The notes below the pieces were generated by a model. That model saw nothing but the letters and a program-made list of their open reading frames with translations. It made no database searches and had not been told where the DNA came from. Below are positions 51,729 through 63,300 of a DNA stretch of 64,000 nucleotides, in pieces. Each line of letters opens with the position of its first letter. Positions within the stretch are counted from its first letter, which is position 1. Location of the stretch: positions 3,993,279 through 4,057,278 of the forward strand of contig AP025583.1 in assembly GCA_022846095.1 (NCBI GenBank). The letters are read 5' to 3'. Origin of the DNA: Oscillospiraceae bacterium. GTDB lineage: Bacteria > Bacillota > Clostridia > Oscillospirales > Oscillospiraceae. Both the position numbers and the translations under genes were made by a program.

Positions 51729-54700
51729 CTATGGCCCGCAGGCCAGCGCCAGGGCCTCCACCGCACGGCGGAGCACCACGGCCGTCTCGGCGCGGGTGGC
51801 GGTGCTCTGGGGCTCCAGCCCTCCGCCCGCCCGGCCTCCCAGCAGCCCCGCCCCCACGGCGCAGGCCACGGCCCGGGAGTCCTCCAGCCCCCCGGCGTCG
51901 GGGAAAATTCCCAGCTCCGCCGCCGCCCCCTCCAGCCCCTGGCCCTCCAGCCAGTACCACAGGGCGCGGGCCAGCTCCTGCCGGGTGAGGGGGGCGGGGT
52001 CGGCCTGGGCCGGGGGCTCAGGGGACCCGTCCAGGCGGGCCAGCGCCGCCGCGAGCATCCCCCGGGTCATCAGCGCGTCGGGGGAGAAGTTCTCCGCCCC
52101 CGTGCCCTGGAGCAGGCCCCTGGCCGCCGCCCACCGGGCCGCCGCTCCGGCCCAGTGGCCCTCCGGCAGATCGGAGAAGTCCACCCCCCGGTCCTCCAGC
52201 GTAAGCACGGCCTCCCCCTCCAGCACCAGGTAGAGCCCGCCGCCCCGGACCACCGAGCGGCGCACCGGGACGCCCCCCGCGTCCACCGGCACCAGGCCCG
52301 GCCCGGCGGGCCCCACGGGCAGCAGCAGGGCGAAGGGCCCCCCAGCTCCCTCCGGGGGCCGGGCCGTGATACGCACCACGCCGTCGGCCCCGGTTTCGGC
52401 GTACACCCGCCCCTGGGGCGCGGGGAGGGCGGGCCCGGCCTGGGCGGGGGCCGCCCCGCCGGCCCCGGGAGCTGTCCCGCCCCCCGGCTTTCCCCCGCCC
52501 CCGGCGTCCCCGCCGCCTTGGGGCGGGTTGGGGGGCGGCGCGGGGGTCTCCTCCACGCGCAGGTAGTAGAGCAGCACCCGGCGGATCACGTTGGGCTCGT
52601 CCAGGATGAAGGAAAAGCGCCCCTCCTCCGGCATCACCGACTCCCCGTCCACCGAGGCCGCGGAGAGCCGGTAGGCCGCGCCGCCGTACTGCGTCCACGT
52701 GTCCGACAGGCCGTCCAGCGCCACGACCTCCCCCCGCGCCCCATAGCGCAAAGGCTCCTGCACGCTCCCCGCCGGGGCGGGCACCCCGTCCGTCACCACC
52801 GTGTAGCGCCGCAGCACCTGCCAGGGGTAGCTGTCGGAGGAGTACCAGCGGGCCAGGATGTCCATGCCGCCGTAGTAGGCCAAAAAGCAGTCGTCCCCGA
52901 AGCGGACGGACCAGGTCTCGTAGCCCGCGCTCACCGCCCCGGCCAGGGCGGCGGTGTAGCGGATCTCCCCGTTGGCCCCGTTGTAGCGGGGCAGGCCCTC
53001 GAAGCGCCAGCGCCAGCCCCCCGCCGCGTCGGCGGTCACGGCCTCCCCCACCGGCGCGCCGTCGGCCAGCAGCAGAATTTCAGCCCGCTCCGGCTCGTGG
53101 CCCCCCTCCCACCGCAGGGCGCCCTGGGCCACCGCGTCCAGGCTCTGCCGCACCGTGGCGGTGAAGTGGTTGCCCTCCCGGGACCAGTCGTAGGCCCGGC
53201 CCCCGGCCTCGCAGCCCTCCAGCCGCGCCGTGTAGGCGTAGGGCCTGCGGTCGTCCCCGTAGCGCTCCACCTCGGGAAAGCGCCCCGCCCAGCCGGTTTC
53301 GGCGGTGAGCTCCAGCAGGATGGGGACGCCCCCGGCGGTCACCTGAGCCCCGTCCCGCCACAGGGAAAAGACCGCCCGCTCCCCCTCCGGTCCGTTCCAC
53401 AGGCAGGACACGGCGACCTCCACCCGCTCCTGCGCCAGCGTGCAGGTAAAATCGCCCCCCTGCACCGCCACCGTCCAGCGCCGGCCGTCGAAGTCCAGCC
53501 CGTCCCCGTCCAGGCCCTCCGGGCGCACCTCGTAGGCGATCCGCTCCCCGTCCCCCCGGAAGGCGGGCAGGGCGGGGAAGTCGTAGGCCCAGCCCCCGCC
53601 GGCCCAGGCGGGGCAGCGGGCGACCTGCGCCCCGTCGGCCAGCAGCACCAGGGCCAGGGCCTGCCCCGGCTCCGCCCCGCCGCACACCCAGCGCACCGTC
53701 CCCTGCCGGGCGGTGGCGCCGGGGTCGAAGGTGTTGGTCACGTACACCGTGTCCCCCGCCCGGACCAGCTCCGTAACGTAGCGGGGGGCGGCGGGGCCGG
53801 AGAGCTCCTGGCGCAGGCTGTATGCGATCCTGCGGCACCCCCCTCCTGACAGGTCGTACACGGGCAGCCGCTCAAAGCCCACTTCCCCTGTGCCGGGCGC
53901 CGGCACGGCCATCCGGCCGGTCTCCCGCCCGTCGGCCAGCAGGAAATAGGCGGCAGCGGGGCGGTGCTCCGGTCCGCCGTCCGCCCAGTCCACCACCGCC
54001 CGCAGGCAGGCCGAGTCCTCCTGCCGCACGGTGCACACCACCGTCCAGCGCTCCCCCTCCCGCCGGTAGGAGACCGCATAGTCCCCGTTCGGCAGGGAAA
54101 ACACCGCCCCCTCCTCCAGCGCGGCCCCGTCCGGCCCCAGGGCCCGGACGGTGTAGGGCACGCTCCCCCCGTCCCGGTAGCGGGGCAGGGGAAAGACCGC
54201 CGGGCCCTCCCCGTCCCACACCTCCACCAAATTGTCCCCGTCGTAGACCGCCAGGGGGAGGGCCGGGTGGGCCCCCTCCGCGTCCACCCAGCGCACCGCG
54301 ACGGACACGGCAATCTGCTCCCCCTCCAGCACGGCGGTCTGGTCAAAGCCACCGCCCGACATGGCCGTGTAGGGACAGCGGGACGGGAGCAGGAGCTCCG
54401 TTTCGTACCTGAGTTCCCGCCCGTCCCCGTCGTACCGGGGCCGGGGCCCGAAGTCGAAGGCCCAGCCCTCCGTCCCGGAGAGCGTCAGCTCCTGCCCCGT
54501 GGGCGCGCCGCCGCACAGCAGCCGCACCCGGCACGCCTCCGGCCGCAGGCCCTCCGTGTCCTCCCGGTCCACCCAGCGCACCGCGCCCGAGACGCAGGCC
54601 TCCCCCGTCAGGGTGAGCACAAAGTCCCCCGCCTGCTCCGCCACGGCAAAGCTGTGGCCGTTCCAGGTATAAATGCCGTCCTCCGCCCCGGCCAGCCGGG

Positions 54701-57128
54701 CGGTATAGCTTATCTCTGCCCCCTCCCGGGCCAGATCGTAGCGCTCCAGCCCGGCGAAGGTATACCCGCCGTCCCCGGTCACGTCGGCGCGGCGGCCGGT
54801 GGGGACTCCGTCCGCCCAGAGCTCCACCGTGGCCCCCAGGGTGTAGACCCCCGCCAGCGCGGCGGCCCGCCAGGCCAACGTACCCCCGCGGTCGGTCCGC
54901 TCCTGGAGGATGGTGTATGTCACCGTCCACGCGGCCCCGGCGTGTTCATACGCCGCGGCGTAGCCGCGCCCGTCCACGGTGAGCGCGCCCCCCGCCTCGG
55001 CCTGCCCATCCACCCAGGTGCGCAGGGTGTACCCGATGGGCTCCCCCGCGCCGTCGTAGGTCTCCACGTCCTCCAGCACGCCCCGCCAGCCGTTCCCGGC
55101 CTCCAGCTTCAACCGGCCCCGCTCCGTTTCCCCCTCCATCAGCGCGGCCTCCACCGGCCTGTGGAAGTACTCCGGGGCCACCCAGCGGACGTTGATCTCC
55201 ACCGGGCCCGCCGCCCGCCGCACCCCGGTCAGGGTACAGGACAGGCCGTCCGCCCCCTCGCTCCAGCCCGTCAGCGCCGCCGCGCGGAAGCCGGGGGTCT
55301 CCTCCGCCTCCACGGTGTAGGTGATCGCCGCCCCGGTGGCGGGGTCCACGGTGGGCAGGGTGGCCCCGTCCCGCCAGCCGGAGCCGGGGGAGGGGGCGCA
55401 CACCGCGGCCACCTCCCCGCCCCGCTTCAGATACACCGCGCCCCCGGCCGCCGGGGCGCACTGCGCGGGCAGCCAGCGGCGCTCCACCGTAAACCGCCGG
55501 GGCGCGGGGTCCAGCGCGTCCACCACCGTCAGCTCGGGGCAGTCCGGGCCCAGCACTACGGCCCCGGAGGCGTCGGTCACCGTGACCACGCCCCGCGCCA
55601 CGTCCACCGTCCAGTTCTCGTCCTTTTCTGCGTAGCCCGGCGGGAAGCGGGTCTGCCGCAGGATGTAGGAGCGCCCGGAGGGCAGGTCCGCAAAGCGCAC
55701 CAGGCTGTTCACCGTTTCGGCCCGGGCCGCCACCGCCCCCTGGTCGTAGAGGGTGAACTCCGCCGTGTTCCGGGCCTCCTCCGCCCCCTCGGGCAGTACG
55801 CCGAAGACTGCCTCCGGGTCGTGGAGGGCCGCCACCCGGAAGGAGAAGGCCCCCGTCCAGCCCGTCACAGGCCCCGGATCGTTGGAGGCCAGCTCCGCCG
55901 TCCCCGCCCCGTCGGGCACGCACAGAACCGCCCGGCCCACCGGGCAGGGCGCGCCGCTCCGGAAGGCGGGGTGGTCAGTGTCCAGCACCAGCCGGTAGCC
56001 CAGCCGGTAGGTGCGCGCCCTGGTGTCCCGGTCCACCGCCTGGGGCACGGCCTGCCGCAGATCCCACACCAGTCCCCCCGCGCCGTCCGGCCGCGCCCCC
56101 TCGGGCAGCTCCGCCAGGGCCAGCGGCGCGGCCACAGGATCGGAAACCGCCCAGGCTCCTTCCGGGGCCTGGGCGGCGGGGGGCAGCAGGGCGGAGAGGC
56201 CCGCGGAGAGCGCGTCCCCGTCCATTGACGCGGCAAAGCCGTCCGCCAGGCGCGCCAGCCAGCCGGACAGGGGGAGGGGCTGCTCCGTCTCTATGTCGTG
56301 GTCGCCGTCAAAGTGGCGGTAGCCGTCTACATGCGCGCCGCCGTTGTTATTGGGGCAGGGGGCCATAACCGTCTCCATGCACAGGGTCTCCGACCCGTCC
56401 CCCAGCAGGAAAATTTGCAGCTCCCCCAGCGCCCGCACCTCCTCGGCGGCGGCGGGCACCGGCCCCCGGCACTGCTCGTCGGGCACGTCCCCGTGCCCCG
56501 GCAGGCCGCTGGTATCCGTCCCGCCGGGAGAGAGCAGGCAGGCCGTGGGCCGCCCGGCGCTGAGCACAATCACGCGGCGGCGGGCCGCCGCCTGTTCCGA
56601 GAGCAGATTGCGGGCCAGCCGCAGCCCGCCCTGGAGGTTGGCCGCGCCGGTGTCCGGCACGGCCCCGCCCCCGGTCCCGAAGGGGAAGCGCACCCCAAAC
56701 TCCCGTTCCAGCGCCGTGCGCGCCTGCGCCCCGTCCGTCCCGGCCACGTCGGTCCACGGCAGCACGGTCTGGACGCTGGTGCCGTACTGCACCACGGCCA
56801 GCATCCGCCCGCGCTCCGCGGTGGCGGCCAGGCCCTCCGCGAAGGCCGCGGCGGCCTCCCGCTCCAGGTCCAGCAGCCCCGTCTCCTCCGCGCGCAACGA
56901 GGCCTCCAGCACCAGTACCACCGCCTGCCCCCCGTCGTCGGGCGGGGCGGCGGGATCCCGGTCCAGCACGGCCTCCAGCTCCACGTCGAATATCCCCTCG
57001 GTGTCGGTGGGGGATACCCGCTTTGTCAGAACTGTTCCTCCCTCCGCACGGGCCACGGCCGGGATAACCCCCGCCAGCAGAGCCAGCACTAAACAGACCG
57101 CCAGGGCGCGCCTTCCTGTCCTCGACAT
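51729..57128 (-). CDS. Giant SLH-anchored surface protein with vWA-like and Cna-B-type repeats
   Basis: A protein of 1799 aa from ATG 57128 with GAGAGGAG upstream. The signal peptide (1-28) is followed by a von Willebrand A-like domain (about 50-300) whose MIDAS reads LVLEASLRA (Glu75, Ser77, Arg79) instead of DxSxS, so metal-dependent adhesion is probably lost. A SpaA/prealbumin-like domain and many Cna-B-type repeats (recurring VRWVDAEG, LPRYDGDG, EISYTARL) cover about 400-1520. A Pro/Gly-rich hinge (about 1560-1590) precedes two or three degenerate SLH repeats (1670-1799; DLPEGHWAGAAARWA, FSPDALMTRGMLAAAL). It binds the wall noncovalently by SLH domains. Confidence 0.88.
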   Translation of the reverse strand: MSRTGRRALAVCLVLALLAGVIPAVARAEGGTVLTKRVSPTDTEGIFDVELEAVLDRDPAAPPDDGGQAVVLVLEASLRAEETGLLDLEREAAAAFAEGLAATAERGRMLAVVQYGTSVQTVLPWTDVAGTDGAQARTALEREFGVRFPFGTGGGAVPDTGAANLQGGLRLARNLLSEQAAARRRVIVLSAGRPTACLLSPGGTDTSGLPGHGDVPDEQCRGPVPAAAEEVRALGELQIFLLGDGSETLCMETVMAPCPNNNGGAHVDGYRHFDGDHDIETEQPLPLSGWLARLADGFAASMDGDALSAGLSALLPPAAQAPEGAWAVSDPVAAPLALAELPEGARPDGAGGLVWDLRQAVPQAVDRDTRARTYRLGYRLVLDTDHPAFRSGAPCPVGRAVLCVPDGAGTAELASNDPGPVTGWTGAFSFRVAALHDPEAVFGVLPEGAEEARNTAEFTLYDQGAVAARAETVNSLVRFADLPSGRSYILRQTRFPPGYAEKDENWTVDVARGVVTVTDASGAVVLGPDCPELTVVDALDPAPRRFTVERRWLPAQCAPAAGGAVYLKRGGEVAAVCAPSPGSGWRDGATLPTVDPATGAAITYTVEAEETPGFRAAALTGWSEGADGLSCTLTGVRRAAGPVEINVRWVAPEYFHRPVEAALMEGETERGRLKLEAGNGWRGVLEDVETYDGAGEPIGYTLRTWVDGQAEAGGALTVDGRGYAAAYEHAGAAWTVTYTILQERTDRGGTLAWRAAALAGVYTLGATVELWADGVPTGRRADVTGDGGYTFAGLERYDLAREGAEISYTARLAGAEDGIYTWNGHSFAVAEQAGDFVLTLTGEACVSGAVRWVDREDTEGLRPEACRVRLLCGGAPTGQELTLSGTEGWAFDFGPRPRYDGDGRELRYETELLLPSRCPYTAMSGGGFDQTAVLEGEQIAVSVAVRWVDAEGAHPALPLAVYDGDNLVEVWDGEGPAVFPLPRYRDGGSVPYTVRALGPDGAALEEGAVFSLPNGDYAVSYRREGERWTVVCTVRQEDSACLRAVVDWADGGPEHRPAAAYFLLADGRETGRMAVPAPGTGEVGFERLPVYDLSGGGCRRIAYSLRQELSGPAAPRYVTELVRAGDTVYVTNTFDPGATARQGTVRWVCGGAEPGQALALVLLADGAQVARCPAWAGGGWAYDFPALPAFRGDGERIAYEVRPEGLDGDGLDFDGRRWTVAVQGGDFTCTLAQERVEVAVSCLWNGPEGERAVFSLWRDGAQVTAGGVPILLELTAETGWAGRFPEVERYGDDRRPYAYTARLEGCEAGGRAYDWSREGNHFTATVRQSLDAVAQGALRWEGGHEPERAEILLLADGAPVGEAVTADAAGGWRWRFEGLPRYNGANGEIRYTAALAGAVSAGYETWSVRFGDDCFLAYYGGMDILARWYSSDSYPWQVLRRYTVVTDGVPAPAGSVQEPLRYGARGEVVALDGLSDTWTQYGGAAYRLSAASVDGESVMPEEGRFSFILDEPNVIRRVLLYYLRVEETPAPPPNPPQGGGDAGGGGKPGGGTAPGAGGAAPAQAGPALPAPQGRVYAETGADGVVRITARPPEGAGGPFALLLPVGPAGPGLVPVDAGGVPVRRSVVRGGGLYLVLEGEAVLTLEDRGVDFSDLPEGHWAGAAARWAAARGLLQGTGAENFSPDALMTRGMLAAALARLDGSPEPPAQADPAPLTRQELARALWYWLEGQGLEGAAAELGIFPDAGGLEDSRAVACAVGAGLLGGRAGGGLEPQSTATRAETAVVLRRAVEALALACGP

Positions 57129-57151
57129 ACAATCCGCTCCTCTCTCATAAA

Positions 57152-57176
57152 GTCGAATTCTGTCGAATTCAGTATA
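57152..57176 (-). promoter_or_regulatory. -10 and tandem Spo0A-box-like repeats of the giant SLH gene
   Basis: On the minus strand a TATACT -10 (57176-57171) is followed directly by two GTCGAATT units at a 10-bp pitch (GTCGAATTCTGTCGAATT as read on the + strand, 57152-57169). One unit, TGTCGAA, is a perfect Spo0A box. The location just downstream of the -10 fits repression. Confidence 0.5.
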
Positions 57177-57272
57177 GCGCGTCTTTCCCCGCCCCGCCAT
57201 CAACCATAGTTGATAAACCGCCTATTTTTAAAAATAATTTTTAACGGTGCGCCTTGTTTTCCCGAAAGCACC

Positions 57273-57308
57273 AAAAAGCAGGAGCCCCGGCTAAGCCGGG
57301 GCTCCTGC
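57273..57308 (-). terminator. Terminator of the LPXTG adhesin gene
   Basis: A near-perfect 15-bp stem (57278-57292 with 57294-57308). On the minus strand it is followed by T5 (57277-57273). It lies 16 bp after the stop codon. Confidence 0.85.
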
Positions 57309-57323
57309 TGCGTGAGATGGAAC

Positions 57324-60300
57324 TTATTCTTCCTCTTCCTTGACCTTGCGGGTGTAGGTGATAGCCAGGCCCGCCGCCGCCATGGAGAGGCTCAGGGCCA
57401 GCATGCCCAGGGTCACCGCGGGGTTTACGGGCGCCGCGGCGAAGCCAGTCTGGGGCAGATTGCCCAGCGGCACCCCGCCGTCCTCGATGGTCACGTCGTC
57501 GTCACCGCCGCCGGGGCCGGGATTCAGGGGTACGTCGTTGTCGCCGATGTCGGTGCCGTCATCGCCGGGGGTGTTGGGCTGGGGGCCCAGGGGCACGGGC
57601 TCGTCGGGGACTTCCTCGTCGGGAATTTCGGCGTCGCGGACATAGAACACGTCGATGGTCACGTCGTGATCCTCAAAGATGCCGGTCAGCCCGTCGCCGT
57701 AGCCCTCCCAGGAGTCGAACACATAGCCGTAGAACTGGCGCTCGGCCTTATCGGTCACGTCCCAGGCGCTGCCCTCGCTGCCGGTCATAGTGAAGGGCAC
57801 GGTGGTCAGCTCCCTGCCGCTGTCCTTGTCGTAGTAGTGCAGGGTCAGGTCGAAGGTCTTGACCTCGGGGTCGGGCGGGGTGGGAGGCGTGGGCGGGGTC
57901 GTATCCCGCAGCTCGTAGCTCAGGGTGATGACGTAGGTAATGCCGGCCTGCTCCAGCCGCACGCCGACGGCCTCAAAGCCCTCGGGGTTCTCGGGGGTCT
58001 CGGTGCGGATGGTGGGGCTGCCGCTGACGAAGGTGTAGCCGTCCCGGCCGTCGGCGGCCTTGAAGCCGTTGATGTCGCTCTCGCCGATGAGTACAATATC
58101 GTTCTCCTCGCCGGTGGTCTTGCCGCCGGCCACGGTGACGCTGCCGTCCTGCACGCCGTCCTGGTAGTGGGTGTACACGCGGTCCACACGGTAGGCGTAC
58201 TCGCCGGGGATCGGCGGGGTCACGTCGTGCAGCTCATAGGTCAGGGTGAGCACGTAGGTCTCGCCCGCGCGCTCCAGGGTGAGGGCGCCGTTGCCGCCGG
58301 CGTAGCTGTAGGAGCCGTAGCCGTCCTGGTTTTTCAGGGCCTCGGCGTCCTGGGCGGGGATGGTGGTGCCGGTCACCGCGGACTGCTGCGCGCCGGTGAT
58401 GGTGACGCTGCCGTCCTGTACGCCGTCCAGATAGTGGGTGTACACGCGGTCCACGCGGTAGTAGCTCATGGGGGTGGTCTCGCGCAGCTCGTAATTCAGG
58501 GTGATGACGTACTCTGTGCCGGGCTTGCTCAGGGTAATGGGGTCACTGCTGCCGGTCAGGCTGTAGGCCGCCTTGCCGTCCGCGGCCTTGTAGGCGTCGG
58601 TATCCAGCGTGTCTGCGGAGATAAGCTGGTCCTTTACGCCCCGCTCCGCCGTGCCGCCGATGGAGACGGTGTTGTCCAGCACGCCATCCTGATAGTGGGT
58701 GTACACGCGCTGTACGCGGTAGGTGTACAGGTCGGTGGCGGTGTAGGTGTTGGTGATAATCCGCACGTGGTCGTCGTTCTCCGTGTAGGCCACGGCGTAG
58801 TGGTCGTCGCCGTACTGCACGGCGCCGTTGTGCTCGCCGACCTCGGCCACGGTGTAGTTGATCTCGGCGTGGCTGACGTTGTAGCGGGGCAGGTTTTCAA
58901 AGGTATAGGTCCAGGGGGTGCCCAGGTCGACGGGGTCGCCGCTGGGCATACCGTCGGCCAGAAGCTGAATCTGAATGGAGACGGGGGGCTGGGACGCGCC
59001 CACGTTGCCGGTGAAGTCCCAAACCTTCTCCACGGCCACGTTCACATCGTTGACCTGCTTCACGGTGTTAATCACGGTAAAGACATTGCCGTCCTGGCGA
59101 ATCTCCACAGTGTAGACGCGAGCGTCCAGGGTGATGGCGCCTTGCTCCGCCCCCACCTCCGTCACGTTGTAGGTGTAGGCCTTGCCGTTGCCGTCAAACG
59201 CGGGGAACGCATCGCTGCCGCCCTCGTCCACGAAGATGCCCTGCCACACGTTGGCGTTTTCAGCCAGCGCGTCGGCGGCGGTGAGGGTCAGCTCGCTCAC
59301 GGTAGTCCCGTTCTGAGTCAGCGCCAGGGTGACCTCGCCTGCCGCGGGGCCCTGCCAGATCTTGGAGGCGGTAAAGCTGCGGGTTCTGCCGTCCGTGTCG
59401 CCGGCGCGGGTGTTGTAAATATCGTAGCCGTCGTAGGTCACGTCGTAGGCGTAGTCGCCGTAGGTGACGCTGCCCGCGGCCGCGATGCCCGTGTCGTCGT
59501 CCGCGCCGGTCAGTTCGCGGATCTCATAGGTGTAAGTCTCGTTGACGGTCTTCTTCTCGGGCAGATTGTTCGCGCCGCTGCCGTCCTTGCCGAAGGTGTA
59601 GCTCCAAACGCCGGCGGCGGCGGGGGTGACCTCCACGGGATCGCCGTAGCGCACGCCGTCCCGGAACAGGCCAACCCAGATGGAGTCCGGCCGCTGGGCG
59701 TTGTCATCCCGCCAATACTTGGTGCCGGAGATGCTGGTGTAGCTCTGGTCGAAGCGGTTGGTCAGGTCGTATTCGCCGTTCTCGCCCTTGGTGCCGCCCT
59801 CGGAGATGTAGCCGGTCACGGCATCCACCACGCGGTACTGGACTTCCCTGACTTTGCCGCCTTCCCGCACGTACTGGGGCAGGCCGGTGAAGGAGTAGGT
59901 GGTGGTGTCGCCGTCCATCGCGGCGGTCTTGCCCTGCACATCCGCGAAGCTGCCGCCCTCGCCGATGTCGGACTGGAGCTGCACGGTGGTCTCGCTGGTC
60001 TCGTCCTCGCTGCCGCTGCGCTCCCAGGTCTTGGTGCCGGATACGTCCACCGTATACCGCTGGTCTTCCACGTCGAGGGTGTTGGTGATCGTCACCCGGC
60101 CGCCGGTCACGGTATCGGCGGACAGCACGGCGGTAAAGCCCTCTGCTCCTATCTCGGTGACGGTGTACTGGATCAGCCCGCCGCCGTCCTTGTACTTGGG
60201 CAGGCCGGTGAAGCTGGCGGTCCAGGCCCCGGTCTCGCCGTCCTCGTCCGCGGTGCCGTCCAGGGTAATCTGATGCACGTTGGTCTCGTCGTTATCGCCG

Positions 60301-63300
60301 GTCAGGGTGACGGTAATCTCGGGCCGCTCCATCCCGTCGGGGATGACCCAGGCCTTCTCCACCGTAATGGCGGTCTCTCCGCTGCCGCCCTTGAGGGAGT
60401 TGGTGACGGTCAGGTCGTTTTCTGTCACGTCATACACAGCGCCGTCGTTGCCGGATATGGTGTTATTCCCGTCCTTGCCCTGCTCCACGGCGTAGTAGGT
60501 GTAGGGGTAGCCGTCGGCGCTGTAGACCTCCAGGTCTTCAAAGGTATAGGTCTGCTCGTTATCATGGATGACGGTCGTGTCGCCGGTCTCTTCGTCGGTC
60601 ACCGTGGTACCCTCTTGGGTGAACTCACAGGTGTAGCCCGTAAAGCCCGTATCCTCACCGCCGTTGGCTTTGCGGTGCAGCTCCAGCTTCACGGTGGGGC
60701 GCAGTTCGTAGGCGCCGTTATCCTCCCAGACCTTGGTCACGGTAACGTCGGCGGTTGTGCCGATGTCGTCCCGGGTGTTGGTGAGGTTGTAGCTATCCCC
60801 GGCGGTGCCGCCGGTGGTGGTGTAGCTGCCGTCTCTGTCGGTCACGGCGTAGGCGATCTCGTGGCCGTCCAGCTGCTTTTCGCCCAGCGCGGCGATGACC
60901 GCCTTGGCCAGGTCGCTGTCGTTCTCAGCGGCGGGCAGGGCGTACTTGGGCAGGCCGGTGAAGCTGTAGCTGGTGTCGCCCGCGCCCACAGTGTTGTCCG
61001 CGCTGTTCGCGGGGATGGTCACTTGCTCACCGTCGGCCAGGAGGGTAATTTCCAGGCTGTCGGGCCGGATATTGCCGAAATTGTCGCCGTCCACCCAGGT
61101 CTTGGCACCGCTGACGGTCACGGAATTTGTCTGCTGGATGGTGTTGGTGACCGTGTAGCCGTCCACCGACACGTTGAAGGGGTTTCCGTTCAGGGTGATG
61201 GAGCCGCTGGAAACCCACTCGTTCCCGTTCTTCTCTTTGACGAAATAGGTGTACTCGCTGCCCACGTCGTCGTACCTGTCCTGAGTGCCCAGGTTCTTGC
61301 TCCAACCTCCGTTACCGTTCAGGGTAACCATCTGAACCAGCTCCGGACCGGCCTTTGCCCGGCTGTCGCCGCTTTCCCGGAACAGGCCCAGGGTGACCTC
61401 GGTCTGCGCGTCCACGGGGGCCAGCCACTCCTTGCTTAAGGTGATGCTCTCCGTCTCGCCGAAACGCACGTTGGTAAAGCTGAAGGTATCCTCCACCGCC
61501 TTAACCACGGGGTCCAGCGCCGCATAGCCGGTGGTGACGCCGGTCTCCCTCGCTACGTAGGAAATGCTCTCCCCGTACTCGTCCACGGTGGGCAGGCTGA
61601 CAGTATCGCGCCACGGGTCATTTTTCAGCGTGACAGTTGCTTTGGGATCCTTGCCGTCATAGGTCGGTTCGCCAGTACTGTCAAGACCCGTCACCCGGTA
61701 GATTTCCACCGTGACGCAGCCGCCGGTGGGCGCGCTGGGCAGCCAGGTCTTGTTGACGGTGAACTCCGTATTCTTTGGATCCACCTGGTTGGAGAAGGTA
61801 TCCCCCGTCCACGGGGTGCCCTCGCCGTCCTTAGTGACGGTGACATCGCCGAAGGATACGGTAACGGGCGTTTTATAGGCGCTGGTAACATAGCCCGCGG
61901 GAGCCTCCAGCTCCACCAGGGTGTAGCTGTGCCCGGAGGGGATCTTGTCGAAGGAGACGGCGCCGGACGCGTCGGAGGTCACGATCCCGCTGCTCCAGCC
62001 GTCGGTGGTCAGCGTGCCGGTCTCATTATCGTACTCATGACTCTTGCCGCTCTCGATCAGCGCAAACTTCGCGCCGGCCAGCGCCACGGGCTTATTAGTT
62101 CCTTTATCCAGCGCGCCGGTCTTGGTGAAGCTCAGGCTGCCGAACAGCGGCTCCACCGCCGGGACGGAGAGGTGGGCGGTGCCCAGGGCGCTGGAGTAGC
62201 TGGTGCCGTCGGTACCCTTCTTGTCAAACATATAGGTAAGGGTGGTGTCATTGTTCAGAGGATAGTAGGTTGTGCTGTCTTCCTTTGCAGAAACCGCGCC
62301 ATTTAACGCGGTGTTGTCCAGCCGCACCCGGTAGGACAGGGTGTAGGTGTTGGTGTCGCCGGGTGCAAAGGTAGCGTCTTCTTTCAGATTCCAACTGATA
62401 GTGCCGTTTTTCTCTTCGACGCGTTTGTTGACAACAGCGTCCTCCGAATGGTTAAACTGCACAAACTGGACACCCTGCGCCATGGGATCTTCATACTCCC
62501 ACGCCTCGGCGCGCCCGGTCATAATGGTGGCAAAGTTTTGGAACATATTCTCCAACTCGGCGGTATCCCCCGCCAGATAGAATTTGTCGGAGAAGTAACT
62601 CATCCACAGGCGCTGGGAAATGACCTTACCGCCTGCGCTAAAACGATCATTGGTATTGCCAAAGTAAATCGAGTAGAGCTCTGCCTTTTCTCTAATGCTG
62701 TCCGCCCGGAGGATAGGCTGGAGCCACTTGCGGTTGTCTTTTAAGGTAAAGTCCATTTCAAACGCGGACTCAGTACTCCATTTACCATATTTAAACTCAG
62801 GCTGCTTGTAGGTTACCTTCCCGGTTGAGGTGCTTAGTTTGCCGCTATATTTATTCGGCTCGCCATCTGTCATAAGGAGTACATAGCGGTTCTCAGCGGG
62901 TATTTCACTCTGCCCATCTTTGCCCGCCAAATTCTCCCCTATCAGTTCGTTTGCCTTTTCAAGGGCTCCGTCGATGTTGGTGTTTCCCCCATATTCAACG
63001 CCATCCCAATAGATACCCCACCTATTCGTTAAGGTATCGATTTTGGTTAATACGGCAGCCTTTCCATCCGCTGTAGCCGCGTCCGTCCACGCGTTGATAC
63101 CTAGGCCAATACTATCGTCAAACAAGACAATATGGATCATGCGTTTGGGCGCGTTGGCGGCGGACACATTACCCACATTGCTATACGCGTTTACAAACTT
63201 GTTCAATGCGGTTTTCAGGGAACTAATCGAGTCAGACATTGAGCCAGACAAATCCACAACCAAGGTCACCGCAGTGTCGCCAGAGGACGACATCTCGTCC

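Noticed and set aside
57210-61439. 1409-aa open frame opposite the LPXTG adhesin
   Set aside because: The composition (endless Val/Gly/His) mirrors the Cna-B repeats on the minus strand; it has no ribosome binding site and no signal or domain.
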